DNA of 5,959 nucleotides from NCBI GenBank assembly GCA_025464695.1, contig JAODNQ010000201.1, positions 1 to 5,959 of the forward strand. The letters are read 5' to 3'. The position numbers and the translations under genes are program-made. Origin of the DNA: Frankiales bacterium (GTDB lineage Bacteria; Actinomycetota; Actinomycetes; Mycobacteriales; SCTD01). The notes beneath the pieces were generated by a model. The model searched no databases. It worked only from the letters and a program-made list of their open reading frames with translations, and had not been told where the DNA came from. Positions 1-5,745 of the stretch are shown piece by piece (the first letter of the stretch is position 1; every line of letters starts with the position of its first letter).

Positions 1-44
1 CCGGGGACGAGCTCCCCGGCGGGAACCTTGGTGACGGGCGTCAT
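1..44 (-). CDS. 5' end of an unidentified gene, cut by the window edge
   Basis: The first 14 codons of a reading frame leave the window at the left edge (MTPVTKVPAGELVP). Its ATG overlaps the TGA of the upstream BtuF-like gene in a 4-base ATGA junction, the usual sign of translational coupling in an operon. An AGGAG ribosome binding site lies at 53-57, 8 bases before the ATG and inside the preceding gene. The start is therefore well supported, but the product cannot be named from so few residues. By position it is the third gene of the npdG operon. Confidence 0.6.
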   Translation of the reverse strand, partial: MTPVTKVPAGELVP

Positions 45-793
45 GACAGCTGCTCCTGCAGGACGGACCGGGCCTCGGCCAGCGACGGGCCGTACCAGGT
101 GAGGTGGCGCCCGCTGACGCAGGCGAAGGGCACGCCGGGGAAGGCCTCCGGGCCGTCGTCGGGGGTGAACAGGTACGGCTCGTCCGGCAGGACGACGAGG
201 TCGATCGCTTCGGAGGCCAGCAGGTCCGGCGGCGTGAAGCGGGGGTAGCGCTCCTCGTGGGTGCTCAGCACGTGGTCGACCCCGAGCCGGGCGAGGACGT
301 CGCCGGCGAAGGTGTCGCGGCCCAGGGCCATCCAGGGCCGGCGCCAGACCGGCACGACCGCGGTGCGGCGCGGGCCGGTCCAGGGCTGCGCCCACTGCGC
401 GTCCGCCTCCTCGAGCCAGGCCGGCTTGGCCAGCCCGCACGCCGCGAGGGCCCGCTCGAGGGATCCCAGGGCCTCGGGCACGGTCTGCGGCGAGGTCACC
501 CAGACGGCGAGCCCGGCGTCGCGCAGCGCCTGCAGGTCGACCTCGCGGTTCTCCTCCGCGTTCGCGAGCACGACATCGGGCCGCAGGGCGACGACGGCGT
601 CGACGTCGGGGTTCTTCGTCCCGCGCACCCGGGTGACGTCCAGGTCGACCGGGTGCGAGCACCAGTCGGTGGCACCGACCAGCAGGCCGGGCGCGGTGAC
701 GGCGACCGACTCCGAGAGCGACGGCACGAGGGAGACGACGCGACCCACCGTGGCCGGCAGGGGGACCTCGAGCCCGAGGTCGTCCCTAGACAT
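41..793 (-). CDS. BtuF-like helical-backbone metal/cobalamin receptor protein, no signal peptide
   Basis: The 250-residue product resembles the type III periplasmic binding fold (COG0614: BtuF, FhuD and related receptors). Recognisable segments are RVVSLVPSLSESV (residues 18-30), GATDWCSHP (40-48), the GTKNPDVDAVVALRPDVVLA region (58-77) with AEENR (79-83), ALGRDTFAGDVLARLG (156-171), VVLPDEPYLF (200-209) and the C-terminal GRHLTWYGPSLAEA (228-241). BtuF itself delivers vitamin B12 to the BtuCD importer. Here there is no signal peptide, lipobox or N-terminal hydrophobic stretch, so the protein should stay in the cytoplasm, and no BtuC or BtuD gene is visible. The ATG lies 8 bases inside the end of npdG and its own ribosome binding site is weak, so translation is probably coupled to npdG. 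Fold assignment is firm. The ligand (cobalamin, another corrinoid, a metal chelate or none) is inference. Confidence 0.85.
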   Translation of the reverse strand: MSRDDLGLEVPLPATVGRVVSLVPSLSESVAVTAPGLLVGATDWCSHPVDLDVTRVRGTKNPDVDAVVALRPDVVLANAEENREVDLQALRDAGLAVWVTSPQTVPEALGSLERALAACGLAKPAWLEEADAQWAQPWTGPRRTAVVPVWRRPWMALGRDTFAGDVLARLGVDHVLSTHEERYPRFTPPDLLASEAIDLVVLPDEPYLFTPDDGPEAFPGVPFACVSGRHLTWYGPSLAEARSVLQEQLS

Positions 794-1484
794 CGGTGAC
801 GCGGAGCCCCGCGTGGGCCTTGTACCGGCGGTTGACCGAGATGAGGTTCGCCGTCAGCGCCTCGACCTGATGGGCGTTGCGGAGGCGACCGCCGAAGATC
901 CCGCGCATGCCGGGGACGACGGCGACGAGCGCCTGCACGAGGTCGGTCGCCTCGCGGTCGTCGCCGAGGACGAGGACGTCGGTGTCGAGCGCCTCGACGG
1001 ACTCGTCGAGCAGCAGCACCGCGCTGACGTGGTGGAAGGCGGCGACGACCCGGCTGTCGGGCAGCACGGCCGCGGCCTGCTGCGCGGCGCTGCCCTCCTC
1101 CACGGGCAGGGCGTACGCGCCCTGCTTGTCGAAGCCGAGCGGGTTGACGCAGTCGACGACGACCTTGCCGGCGAGCTGCCCGGCGAGCGAGACCAGCAGC
1201 TCGCGGTGGCCGTCCCACGGCACCGCCACGACGACGACGTCCCCGGCTGCGGCGGCAGCGGCGTTGTCGGCGCCGGTCACCGAGCCCGGGAGCGCGTCCG
1301 CGGCGGCCTGCGCCCGACCGGCGTCGCGGGAGCCGAGGACGACCCGCAGGCCGGCGAGGGCGAACCGGCGGGCGAGCCCGCGGCCCTGCTCGCCGGTGCC
1401 GCCCAGGACGGCGACGGTGAGGGAGGTGAGGTCCGCGCTCGGCGCGGTCTCGGAGGAGCTGGCGGGCGCGGCTGCTGAGGTCAC
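786..1484 (-). CDS. npdG: NADPH-dependent F420 reductase (F420H2:NADP+ oxidoreductase)
   Basis: This 232-residue cytoplasmic enzyme transfers hydride between NADPH and the deazaflavin coenzyme F420, linking the two redox pools. A Rossmann motif GGTGEQGRG lies at residues 28-36. GSR at 51-53 ends the second strand and is where this family holds the 2'-phosphate of NADP. Further family landmarks, matching my memory of the Archaeoglobus Fno sequence, are VPWDGH, the VVAAFHHVSA segment (Fno: VVSALHTIPA), VLGDDREA (Fno: VCGDDDES) and a C-terminal LRNAHQVEALT stretch (Fno: LSNSRLVESLT). I chose the GTG at 1484; an in-frame TTG five codons earlier is an alternative. The frame stays open far upstream to about 2141, but there it lies antisense to the plus-strand gene and has no family similarity. 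The first 20 residues are Ala/Ser-rich and not part of the fold. It is the first gene of an operon with the BtuF-like gene, whose start overlaps its stop. Confidence 0.93.
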   Translation of the reverse strand: MTSAAAPASSSETAPSADLTSLTVAVLGGTGEQGRGLARRFALAGLRVVLGSRDAGRAQAAADALPGSVTGADNAAAAAAGDVVVVAVPWDGHRELLVSLAGQLAGKVVVDCVNPLGFDKQGAYALPVEEGSAAQQAAAVLPDSRVVAAFHHVSAVLLLDESVEALDTDVLVLGDDREATDLVQALVAVVPGMRGIFGGRLRNAHQVEALTANLISVNRRYKAHAGLRVTDV

Positions 1485-1508
1485 CCGCCGAGTCAAGCAG
1501 CGACCCCC

Positions 1509-1560
1509 GGAGACTGCTCGCCCGCACCGGCAGGAGACTGCTCGCCCGCACCGGCAGGAG
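1509..1560. repeat. 24-base tandem repeat, 2.2 copies, in the divergent intergenic region
   Basis: Bases 1509-1536 are identical to 1533-1560, giving a perfect tandem repeat with a 24-base period. The unit is approximately GGAGACTGCTCGCCCGCACCGGCA, written in two parts as GGAGACTGCTCG and CCCGCACCGGCA. It sits 25 bases upstream of the npdG GTG and 84 bases upstream of the plus-strand gene, the only non-coding space between these divergent genes. The period is close to two helical turns, so both copies would face the same side of the DNA, as expected of paired operators. A recent slippage duplication with no function is equally possible. The repeat is certain; its role is unknown. Confidence 0.95.
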
Positions 1561-1605
1561 TCGGGGCAGCCACGGCGAACAGGACAGGTGAGAGACACTG
1601 GAGCA

Positions 1606-1621
1606 GGCCCCGGACGGGGCC
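1606..1621 (+). other. Small perfect hairpin upstream of the membrane-protein gene
   Basis: GGCCCC (1606-1611) and GGGGCC (1616-1621) form a perfect 6-bp GC stem with a GGAC tetraloop. It ends 9 bases before the ribosome binding site of the plus-strand gene. No T-run follows on either strand, so a simple terminator is unlikely. It could be a 5'-leader structure or a chance palindrome in GC-rich DNA. Confidence 0.35.
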
Positions 1622-1630
1622 GACCAGGAC

Positions 1631-1639
1631 GGGGAGGAG
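1631..1639 (+). promoter_or_regulatory. Ribosome binding site fixing the GTG start at 1644
   Basis: GGGGAGGAG is a strong Shine-Dalgarno sequence ending 4 bases before the GTG at 1644. It decides the start of the membrane-protein gene and argues that the plus-strand frame is the real one here, against the open minus-strand frames that cross it. Confidence 0.8.
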
Positions 1640-1643
1640 CACC

Positions 1644-2657
1644 GTGGACGACGAGCCGGACGCGCGCGCCGCAGCACCCGTCCCCGGTGCTCGCGCCCTC
1701 GGGCCCGGCACACCCCGGGTGGCCGCCCTCGACGCCCTGCTGCGCGAGATCGACGGTCTGCGGCTCGCCCTCGAGACCGACCTGACGCTCGCCGCCGGTG
1801 CGCTCGAGGCGGGCAGCCCGGAGCTCGCCGCGCAGCTCGTCGCCGGGGACCAGCGCGACCTCGTCGACTTCGAGCAGCGCGCCCTCGGCCACCTCCGCGA
1901 CCTCGAGGCCGCCGACGTCGCCGCCGCGCAGCCGCGCCCTTCCGCCCTCTCGACCCGCCGCACCCGTCGGCTGGCCCGCCTGCTGCCGGCCGCTCCCCTC
2001 GTCGCCGCGGCCGCCGCCGTCGTCGCCCTCCTGGGTGGGATGCCGGGCGGGAGCAGCAGCACCGGCCCCGACGTGACGTCCGCGGCGCTGTCGTCGTGGG
2101 AGGAGCTGGACCGGCTGACCCGCACCGGCGCGTCGGCCCACGACGTCGCGGAGGCGGCCCGCGACCTCAACGCCGACATCGTCACGCTGCTGGCGTCGTC
2201 CGACGGCGACCCCGCCACCACCCGGCGGGCCCTCGCGCTCCTGCAGGGCGCCCAGCTGGCCCTCGCGGCCGACGACGACGCCGACCAGCTGCAGGGCGTG
2301 CTCGCGCAGTCGCGGGCGCTGGCCCTGCAGCTCGCGGCAGCCCTGCCGTCCCCCACGAGCCCCTCGGGCCTGCTCCCGTCGCTCCCCCCGCTCCCGTCGC
2401 TCGGCCTGCCCGCGCCGGCTGCCTCGCTGCTGCGCCGCCTCCCGACGGCGCTGCCCTCGGCCCGGCCGAGCATCCGACTGAGCCTGCCCCCGCGGTCCAC
2501 CCCGCGCCCCGCGCCGGCGCCCGAGCGCACGTCGCCGGCGCCCTCGGTCACCCCGACGCCGCGCCCGACGGCGGTGCGCTCGACCCCGACCCCGAGCGCC
2601 CGGCCGAGCTACCCGGCTCCCACCCTGTTCCCGAGCGAGCTGGGCGCGGGCTTCTAG
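1644..2657 (+). CDS. Single-pass membrane protein of unknown function with Pro/Ser/Thr-rich tail
   Basis: The 337-residue product is not recognised. Residues 1-110 are soluble and mostly helical, with a charged segment at about 25-90 (LLREIDGLRLALETD, VAGDQRDLVDFEQRALGHL). An RRTRRLARLLP stretch (105-115) precedes one Ala/Val-rich membrane helix at about 114-132, and the positive charges predict N-in, C-out topology. Outside, residues 145-232 look like an alpha-helical domain (SWEELDRLTRTG, AARDLNADIV, then LALLQGAQLALAADDDADQL). Residues 233-337 are low-complexity and rich in Pro, Ser and Thr (PTPRPTAVRSTPTPSARP), like a cell-wall-spanning linker. The layout recalls anti-sigma factors, but the zinc-binding HxxxCxxC motif is absent and I see no partner sigma gene. 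Start is GTG with a strong ribosome binding site. The gene is divergent from npdG and ends 9 bases from the convergent ribonuclease gene. The frame is well supported; function is unknown. Confidence 0.85.
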   Translation: MDDEPDARAAAPVPGARALGPGTPRVAALDALLREIDGLRLALETDLTLAAGALEAGSPELAAQLVAGDQRDLVDFEQRALGHLRDLEAADVAAAQPRPSALSTRRTRRLARLLPAAPLVAAAAAVVALLGGMPGGSSSTGPDVTSAALSSWEELDRLTRTGASAHDVAEAARDLNADIVTLLASSDGDPATTRRALALLQGAQLALAADDDADQLQGVLAQSRALALQLAAALPSPTSPSGLLPSLPPLPSLGLPAPAASLLRRLPTALPSARPSIRLSLPPRSTPRPAPAPERTSPAPSVTPTPRPTAVRSTPTPSARPSYPAPTLFPSELGAGF

Positions 2658-2666
2658 ACCGACGGG

Positions 2667-4091
2667 TCAGGACGCCGGGGTGAAGCGGACGGTCCGGGTG
2701 ACGGGGTCGGCCTGCTCCAGACGCACCCGCACCCGCTGGCCGAGGGGCAGGTCCGCGCCGGTGAGCTTCGCCCGGACGGGCGGGTCGGCGAGCTGCACCG
2801 TCCCGCCCCTGGTCGAGGCCTCGACGACGACGCCGTCGAACTCCTCCCCCACCCGTGGGGCGAGCAGCAGGGCCTCGGCGAGGTCGACCACGGCCCGGTC
2901 CAGGGCGGACGCGCGGCGGTCGGCCGCGGTCATGACCTCGGGCAGCTCGGGCAGCGCGGTCCGGGCCCACGCCGGCACGGGCACCCCCGCGCACAGCGCG
3001 AGGCAGACCTCCCCGACGTAGCGGTCGGCGAGGCGGCGCAGCGGCGCGGTGCAGTGCGCGTACGGGGCGGCCAGCGCGCTGTGCAGCGGCTGCGCGGGCG
3101 GGGCGCCGTCGAAGGCGGTGTAGCCCGCGCCGCGCAGCAGCCGGGTCGCGAGGGTCAGCAGCGCCGCGTGCGGGGGCAGCGCCGGGTCGAGCCCGCTGAC
3201 CACCTCGCCGTACGCCGTCCCCTCCGGCCAGGGGACGCCGAGGGCCAGGGCGCTGCGCCGCAGGGCCGCGACGTCCTCGGGCGCGGCGGGAGGGAGGGTG
3301 CGCAGCAGGCCGACGCCGCCGTCGAGCATGAGCCGGGCGGCGGCCAGGCCGGTGAGCAGACTGATCTGCGCGTTCCAGCCCTCCACCGGCAACGGCGCCC
3401 GCAGGGCGAGGAGCGGGCGGCCGTCGGGCCCGTCGGTGACCTCCTGCTCCGGCGTCGGCAGGTCGACGGCGCCGCGCTCGCGGGCACGCTCCTGGCGGAG
3501 GAGGCCGACCTCGCGCAGCAGGGCCAGGCACGTCGCTTCGGCGGACGGCGTCGGCTCGCTGTCGATCTCGGCCTGCGCCTCCGGGTAGGACAGCTGCCGC
3601 CGTGACCGCACCAGCGCCCGCTCGACCCGCGTGCTCCGCGGCTCGCCGTCGGCCCCCAGCACGAGGGTCCACACGAGGGCGGGCCGGACCTGCTCCGGCA
3701 GCAGGCTCGCGGCGCCCTCCGACAGCTCCGGCGGGTGCAGCGGCACGCGCAGGTCCGGCAGGTAGAGCGTCTCGCCGCGGCGTCGGCACTCGGCGTCGAG
3801 CGCCCCGCCGGGGGTGACGAAGGCGGCGACGTCCGCGATGGCGTAGCGCAGGAGGTAGCCGTCGCCGTCCCGCTCGAGCGCGAGCGCCTGGTCCAGGTCC
3901 CGGCTGCCCTCCGGGTCGACGGTCAGGAAGGCGACGCCGGTCAGGTCGAGGTCAGGCAGCCGGGGCGCCGCCGCGGCGGCCGCGGCCTCGGCGAGGACCT
4001 CGGGCGGGAACGCACCGGGCGCGTCGAGCTCGCGCCTGAGGTCGGCCCAGCCGGGCGCGGCAGGCGGGAGGACGAGGTGAGGGCTCGGCAC
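2667..4091 (-). CDS. RNB-domain (RNase II/R family) ribonuclease, short actinobacterial form
   Basis: The 474-residue protein belongs to the RNase II/RNase R superfamily of Mg-dependent 3'-to-5' exoribonucleases. The RNB core starts at about residue 48 with VAFLTVDPEGSRDLDQAL (53-70), giving acidic metal ligands D59, D65 and D67. AIADVAAFV (84-92), RRRGETLYLPD (103-113) and LSEGAASLLPEQ (123-134) follow. WNAQISLLTG (239-248), GYTAFDG (323-329) and the RNA-contacting motif APYAHCTAPLRRLADRY (342-358) complete it. Residues 415-470 look like a reduced S1/OB domain. At 474 residues it is much shorter than E. coli RNase II (about 644) or RNase R (about 813) and has no N-terminal cold-shock domains, which is normal for this actinobacterial branch. 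The fourth aspartate of the active-site cluster is Gln (Q68). Start is GTG, with AGGG 7 bases before it. It lies 29 bases after the STAS-HATPase gene, probably in one transcript. Confidence 0.92.
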   Translation of the reverse strand: MPSPHLVLPPAAPGWADLRRELDAPGAFPPEVLAEAAAAAAAPRLPDLDLTGVAFLTVDPEGSRDLDQALALERDGDGYLLRYAIADVAAFVTPGGALDAECRRRGETLYLPDLRVPLHPPELSEGAASLLPEQVRPALVWTLVLGADGEPRSTRVERALVRSRRQLSYPEAQAEIDSEPTPSAEATCLALLREVGLLRQERARERGAVDLPTPEQEVTDGPDGRPLLALRAPLPVEGWNAQISLLTGLAAARLMLDGGVGLLRTLPPAAPEDVAALRRSALALGVPWPEGTAYGEVVSGLDPALPPHAALLTLATRLLRGAGYTAFDGAPPAQPLHSALAAPYAHCTAPLRRLADRYVGEVCLALCAGVPVPAWARTALPELPEVMTAADRRASALDRAVVDLAEALLLAPRVGEEFDGVVVEASTRGGTVQLADPPVRAKLTGADLPLGQRVRVRLEQADPVTRTVRFTPAS

Positions 4092-4120
4092 GCGCGGACC
4101 CTAGAGCGTCGTGCGGGCGG

Positions 4121-4831
4121 TCAGGAGACCGGTGTCCGCGGCAGTTCCGCCCACACGACCTTGCCCGGCGGCTGAGGACGGCTCCCGGAGTCGGCGGCGA
4201 GCAGGTCCACCAGCAGCAGGCCGCGACCGCCCTCGTCGGTCTCGGCGGCTTCGCGGGGGCGGGGCCGGGCGGAGCTCGCGTCCGCCACGACGACCGTGAC
4301 GCAGTGGACGCAGGTGTCGATCTCGACCTCGACCGGGGGCAGGCCGTGGCGCAGCGCGTTCGTGACCAGCTCGGTCACGACCAGGGCGAGGTCCTCGCCC
4401 TCGAAGCCGCCCTCGGCCGCGCACTGCTGGGCGAGGCGCCGCGCCTGCGACGCCCCCTCCGGCCCGTCGGTGACGGTCGTGCGCGCGCAGACGTGCCGCT
4501 CGGTGCGGTCGTCCACGTGGGCCAGGGCCTGGGCGCGGTCGGCGTGCAGGGTGACCTGGGGCAGCACGAGGTCGGCCAGGCCGTCGGGCGGTGCGCAGAC
4601 GGCCAGGGTGGGGCGGGGCCAGCCGGCGGCACGGGCGGACGCCCAGTTGAGGACGTCGACGGCGGCGGGCGCCAGCTCACCGGCGTCCGCGAGGTCGATC
4701 ACGACCCCGCGCGGCTGCAGGGCGACGGCGCGGGTGACCGCCCGCTGCAGGGCCGCGGCGTCCGGGTCCGTGACCGGGCCGACCACCGCGAGGACCTCGA
4801 CGCCCTCGGTGACCTCCTGGGACAGCAGCAC
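4121..4831 (-). CDS. STAS domain fused to an RsbW-like HATPase (anti-sigma partner-switch regulator)
   Basis: The 236-residue protein has two domains. Residues 1-105 resemble a STAS/anti-sigma-antagonist domain (VEVLAVVGPVTD, then GVVIDLADAGELAPAAVDVL at 42-61). Residues 115-236 are a GHKL ATPase of the RsbW/SpoIIAB kind: N-box LVVTELVTNALRHG (150-163) with E154 and N158, a degenerate G1 box at VVVADASS (180-187) with D184, a G2-like GGRGLLLVDLLA (201-212), and GKVVWAEL (223-230). Separate proteins of these two kinds normally form a switch in which the kinase phosphorylates a serine of the STAS partner and holds or frees a sigma factor. Here both are on one chain. The STAS positions that usually read DSSG are A-P-A-A (54-57), so the phosphorylatable serine is missing. 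The frame begins at a GTG with AGAGG 9 bases upstream. It lies between the cobalt permease (107 bases upstream) and the ribonuclease (29 bases downstream). No sigma factor is visible. Domain calls are firm; target and signal are unknown. Confidence 0.85.
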   Translation of the reverse strand: MLLSQEVTEGVEVLAVVGPVTDPDAAALQRAVTRAVALQPRGVVIDLADAGELAPAAVDVLNWASARAAGWPRPTLAVCAPPDGLADLVLPQVTLHADRAQALAHVDDRTERHVCARTTVTDGPEGASQARRLAQQCAAEGGFEGEDLALVVTELVTNALRHGLPPVEVEIDTCVHCVTVVVADASSARPRPREAAETDEGGRGLLLVDLLAADSGSRPQPPGKVVWAELPRTPVS

Positions 4832-4938
4832 GGGAGAAGACCTCTACGTCGGCGGGAGGGGCAGGGCCCGCGACGCGGACCTGTCCGGTCTGCCCCGGTC
4901 TGACGGTTGCCGGAACGTGAGAGAGTCGGACCTGCGGG
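4832..4938 (-). other. 107-base gap between permease and STAS-HATPase genes, possible promoter region
   Basis: The gap is long for this compact region and may hold a promoter for the STAS-HATPase/ribonuclease pair, but I cannot identify convincing -35 and -10 boxes. It contains an imperfect hairpin at 4865-4881 (GGCCCG, loop CGACG, CGGACC on the plus strand; 6 bp including one G-U pair in the minus-strand RNA) without a U-tract, and an 8-base direct repeat. Whether the permease transcript stops or reads through is not decidable from sequence. Confidence 0.35.
4885..4902. repeat. 8-base direct repeat with 10-base period upstream of the STAS-HATPase gene
   Basis: CCGGTCTG occurs at 4885-4892 and again at 4895-4902, one helical turn apart. 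It lies 54-71 bases upstream of the GTG of the STAS-HATPase gene, a plausible operator position. The unit is short and the DNA GC-rich, so chance is a serious alternative. Confidence 0.5.
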
Positions 4939-5712
4939 TCAGGTGACGAGCGGCGGGACGAGGTCGCTGTAGCCGGTGAGGATGAGCGCGCCGAGCACCA
5001 GGGAGGCGACGCCGGTCACCAGGCCGAGACCGATCTGCACCCGCGGGGCACGCCGGGCGCTGAGCAGGCTGCTGACCCACAGCCCCGCGATGCCGAGGTC
5101 CGTGACCACGAGGCCGGCCACGAAGGCGCCGAGGATCAGGGCTGCCGAGGCGCTCGACCCGGACGCTCCCGCGCTGGCGAACAGCACCACCTGGGTCGGC
5201 GTCTCCGCGCCGGTGCCGTGCAGCAGGCCGACGAGGAAGGCGCCCCGGCGGTCGATGTCGGCGAAGCCCGCGGCCGGCGCCTCCCGCCGGCGGGCCCGGG
5301 CCCAGCCGCGGCGGATCGCCCCGACGACGAGGCTGACGCGGCCGGCGTAGCGGTACTCGGCGCGGTCGCGGCCGAGCTGGTAGAGCACGATCCCGCCCAG
5401 GACCACGAGCGTGGTGCCGACGGCGTAGCTGAAGACGCTGTCGATGCCCTCGGGGAGCTTGAGAGCCAGCACCAGGACCAGCAGCCCGAAGACGCCGAGG
5501 ACCAGGCCGTGGCCGAAGCAGTACCAGAAGGACAGGCCCATGCCGCGGCGGGCCTCGTGCTGGTGGCTGCCGCCGTCCGCTGTGGCCTCGCGGGGCGCCG
5601 TCAGGTCGGTGATGGCGGCGATGTGGTCCCAGTCGAGGCCGTGGCGGGCTCCCAGCGAGAAGCTGGTGGCGGCCAGGCCGAGGACGGGCAGGCTGAAGGC
5701 GGTGTCGAGCAA
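4939..5712 (-). CDS. NiCoT-family cobalt/nickel permease, B12-riboswitch controlled
   Basis: The 257-residue membrane protein belongs to the HoxN/NixA/NicT (NiCoT) family of secondary transporters that import Ni2+ and/or Co2+. The signature in the first helices is GARHGLDWDHIAAITD (residues 21-36); H24, D27, D29 and H30 correspond to the family's HAxDADHI metal-selectivity motif. Other conserved parts are FGHGLVLG (66-73) and LLHGTGAETPTQ (163-174). About six hydrophobic helices are visible (4-20, 62-84, 93-114, 159-180, 190-218, 226-246), with an HQH (50-52) in the first loop and an Arg-rich cytoplasmic loop at 134-143. It is shorter than classical NiCoTs (roughly 330-350 residues). Start is TTG at 5712, chosen because a strong ribosome binding site lies 7 bases upstream and the family similarity begins within the first 20 residues. 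The cobalamin riboswitch in its leader indicates that cobalt for B12 synthesis is the physiological substrate. Confidence 0.92.
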   Translation of the reverse strand: MLDTAFSLPVLGLAATSFSLGARHGLDWDHIAAITDLTAPREATADGGSHQHEARRGMGLSFWYCFGHGLVLGVFGLLVLVLALKLPEGIDSVFSYAVGTTLVVLGGIVLYQLGRDRAEYRYAGRVSLVVGAIRRGWARARRREAPAAGFADIDRRGAFLVGLLHGTGAETPTQVVLFASAGASGSSASAALILGAFVAGLVVTDLGIAGLWVSSLLSARRAPRVQIGLGLVTGVASLVLGALILTGYSDLVPPLVT

Positions 5713-5719
5713 GGATCGG

Positions 5720-5728
5720 CTCTCCCTC
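5720..5728 (-). promoter_or_regulatory. Ribosome binding site deciding the TTG start of the permease
   Basis: On the minus strand this reads GAGGGAGAG, 7 bases before the TTG at 5712. No ATG or GTG in frame nearby is as well placed. GAGGG and GGGAG in this site are complementary to CCCTCCC in the riboswitch (plus 5806-5812), a possible but unproven sequestering pairing. Confidence 0.75.
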
Positions 5729-5745
5729 GTGGGCGGAGGTGGGCA

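Noticed and set aside
261..1478. Long open frame on the plus strand across the npdG/BtuF-like genes
   Set aside because: Low-complexity Arg/Ala/Ser composition and no family resemblance; it is the shadow of two clearly recognised minus-strand genes.
1491..1496. TTGACT on the minus strand as a -35 box for npdG
   Set aside because: It lies only a few bases upstream of the chosen GTG, so a promoter there would start transcription inside the gene; no matching -10 box seen.
1509..1560. CRISPR array
   Set aside because: Only two directly adjoining copies with no spacers.
1485..2141. Upstream extension of the npdG reading frame to 2141 on the minus strand
   Set aside because: It runs antisense through the membrane-protein gene, translates the tandem repeat as a repeated peptide, and has no Rossmann-family similarity; lack of stops is expected at this GC content.
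1644..2657. Zinc-binding anti-sigma factor
   Set aside because: Membrane topology is suggestive, but there is no HxxxCxxC motif (the protein has no cysteine) and no adjacent sigma-factor gene.
2640..2690. Bidirectional terminator between the convergent genes
   Set aside because: The gap is 9 bases and no stem-loop with a T-run is visible.
2548..3789. Long minus-strand frame overlapping the RNB ribonuclease
   Set aside because: Arg/Ala/Pro-rich translation with no motifs, in another frame of a gene with a full set of RNB motifs.
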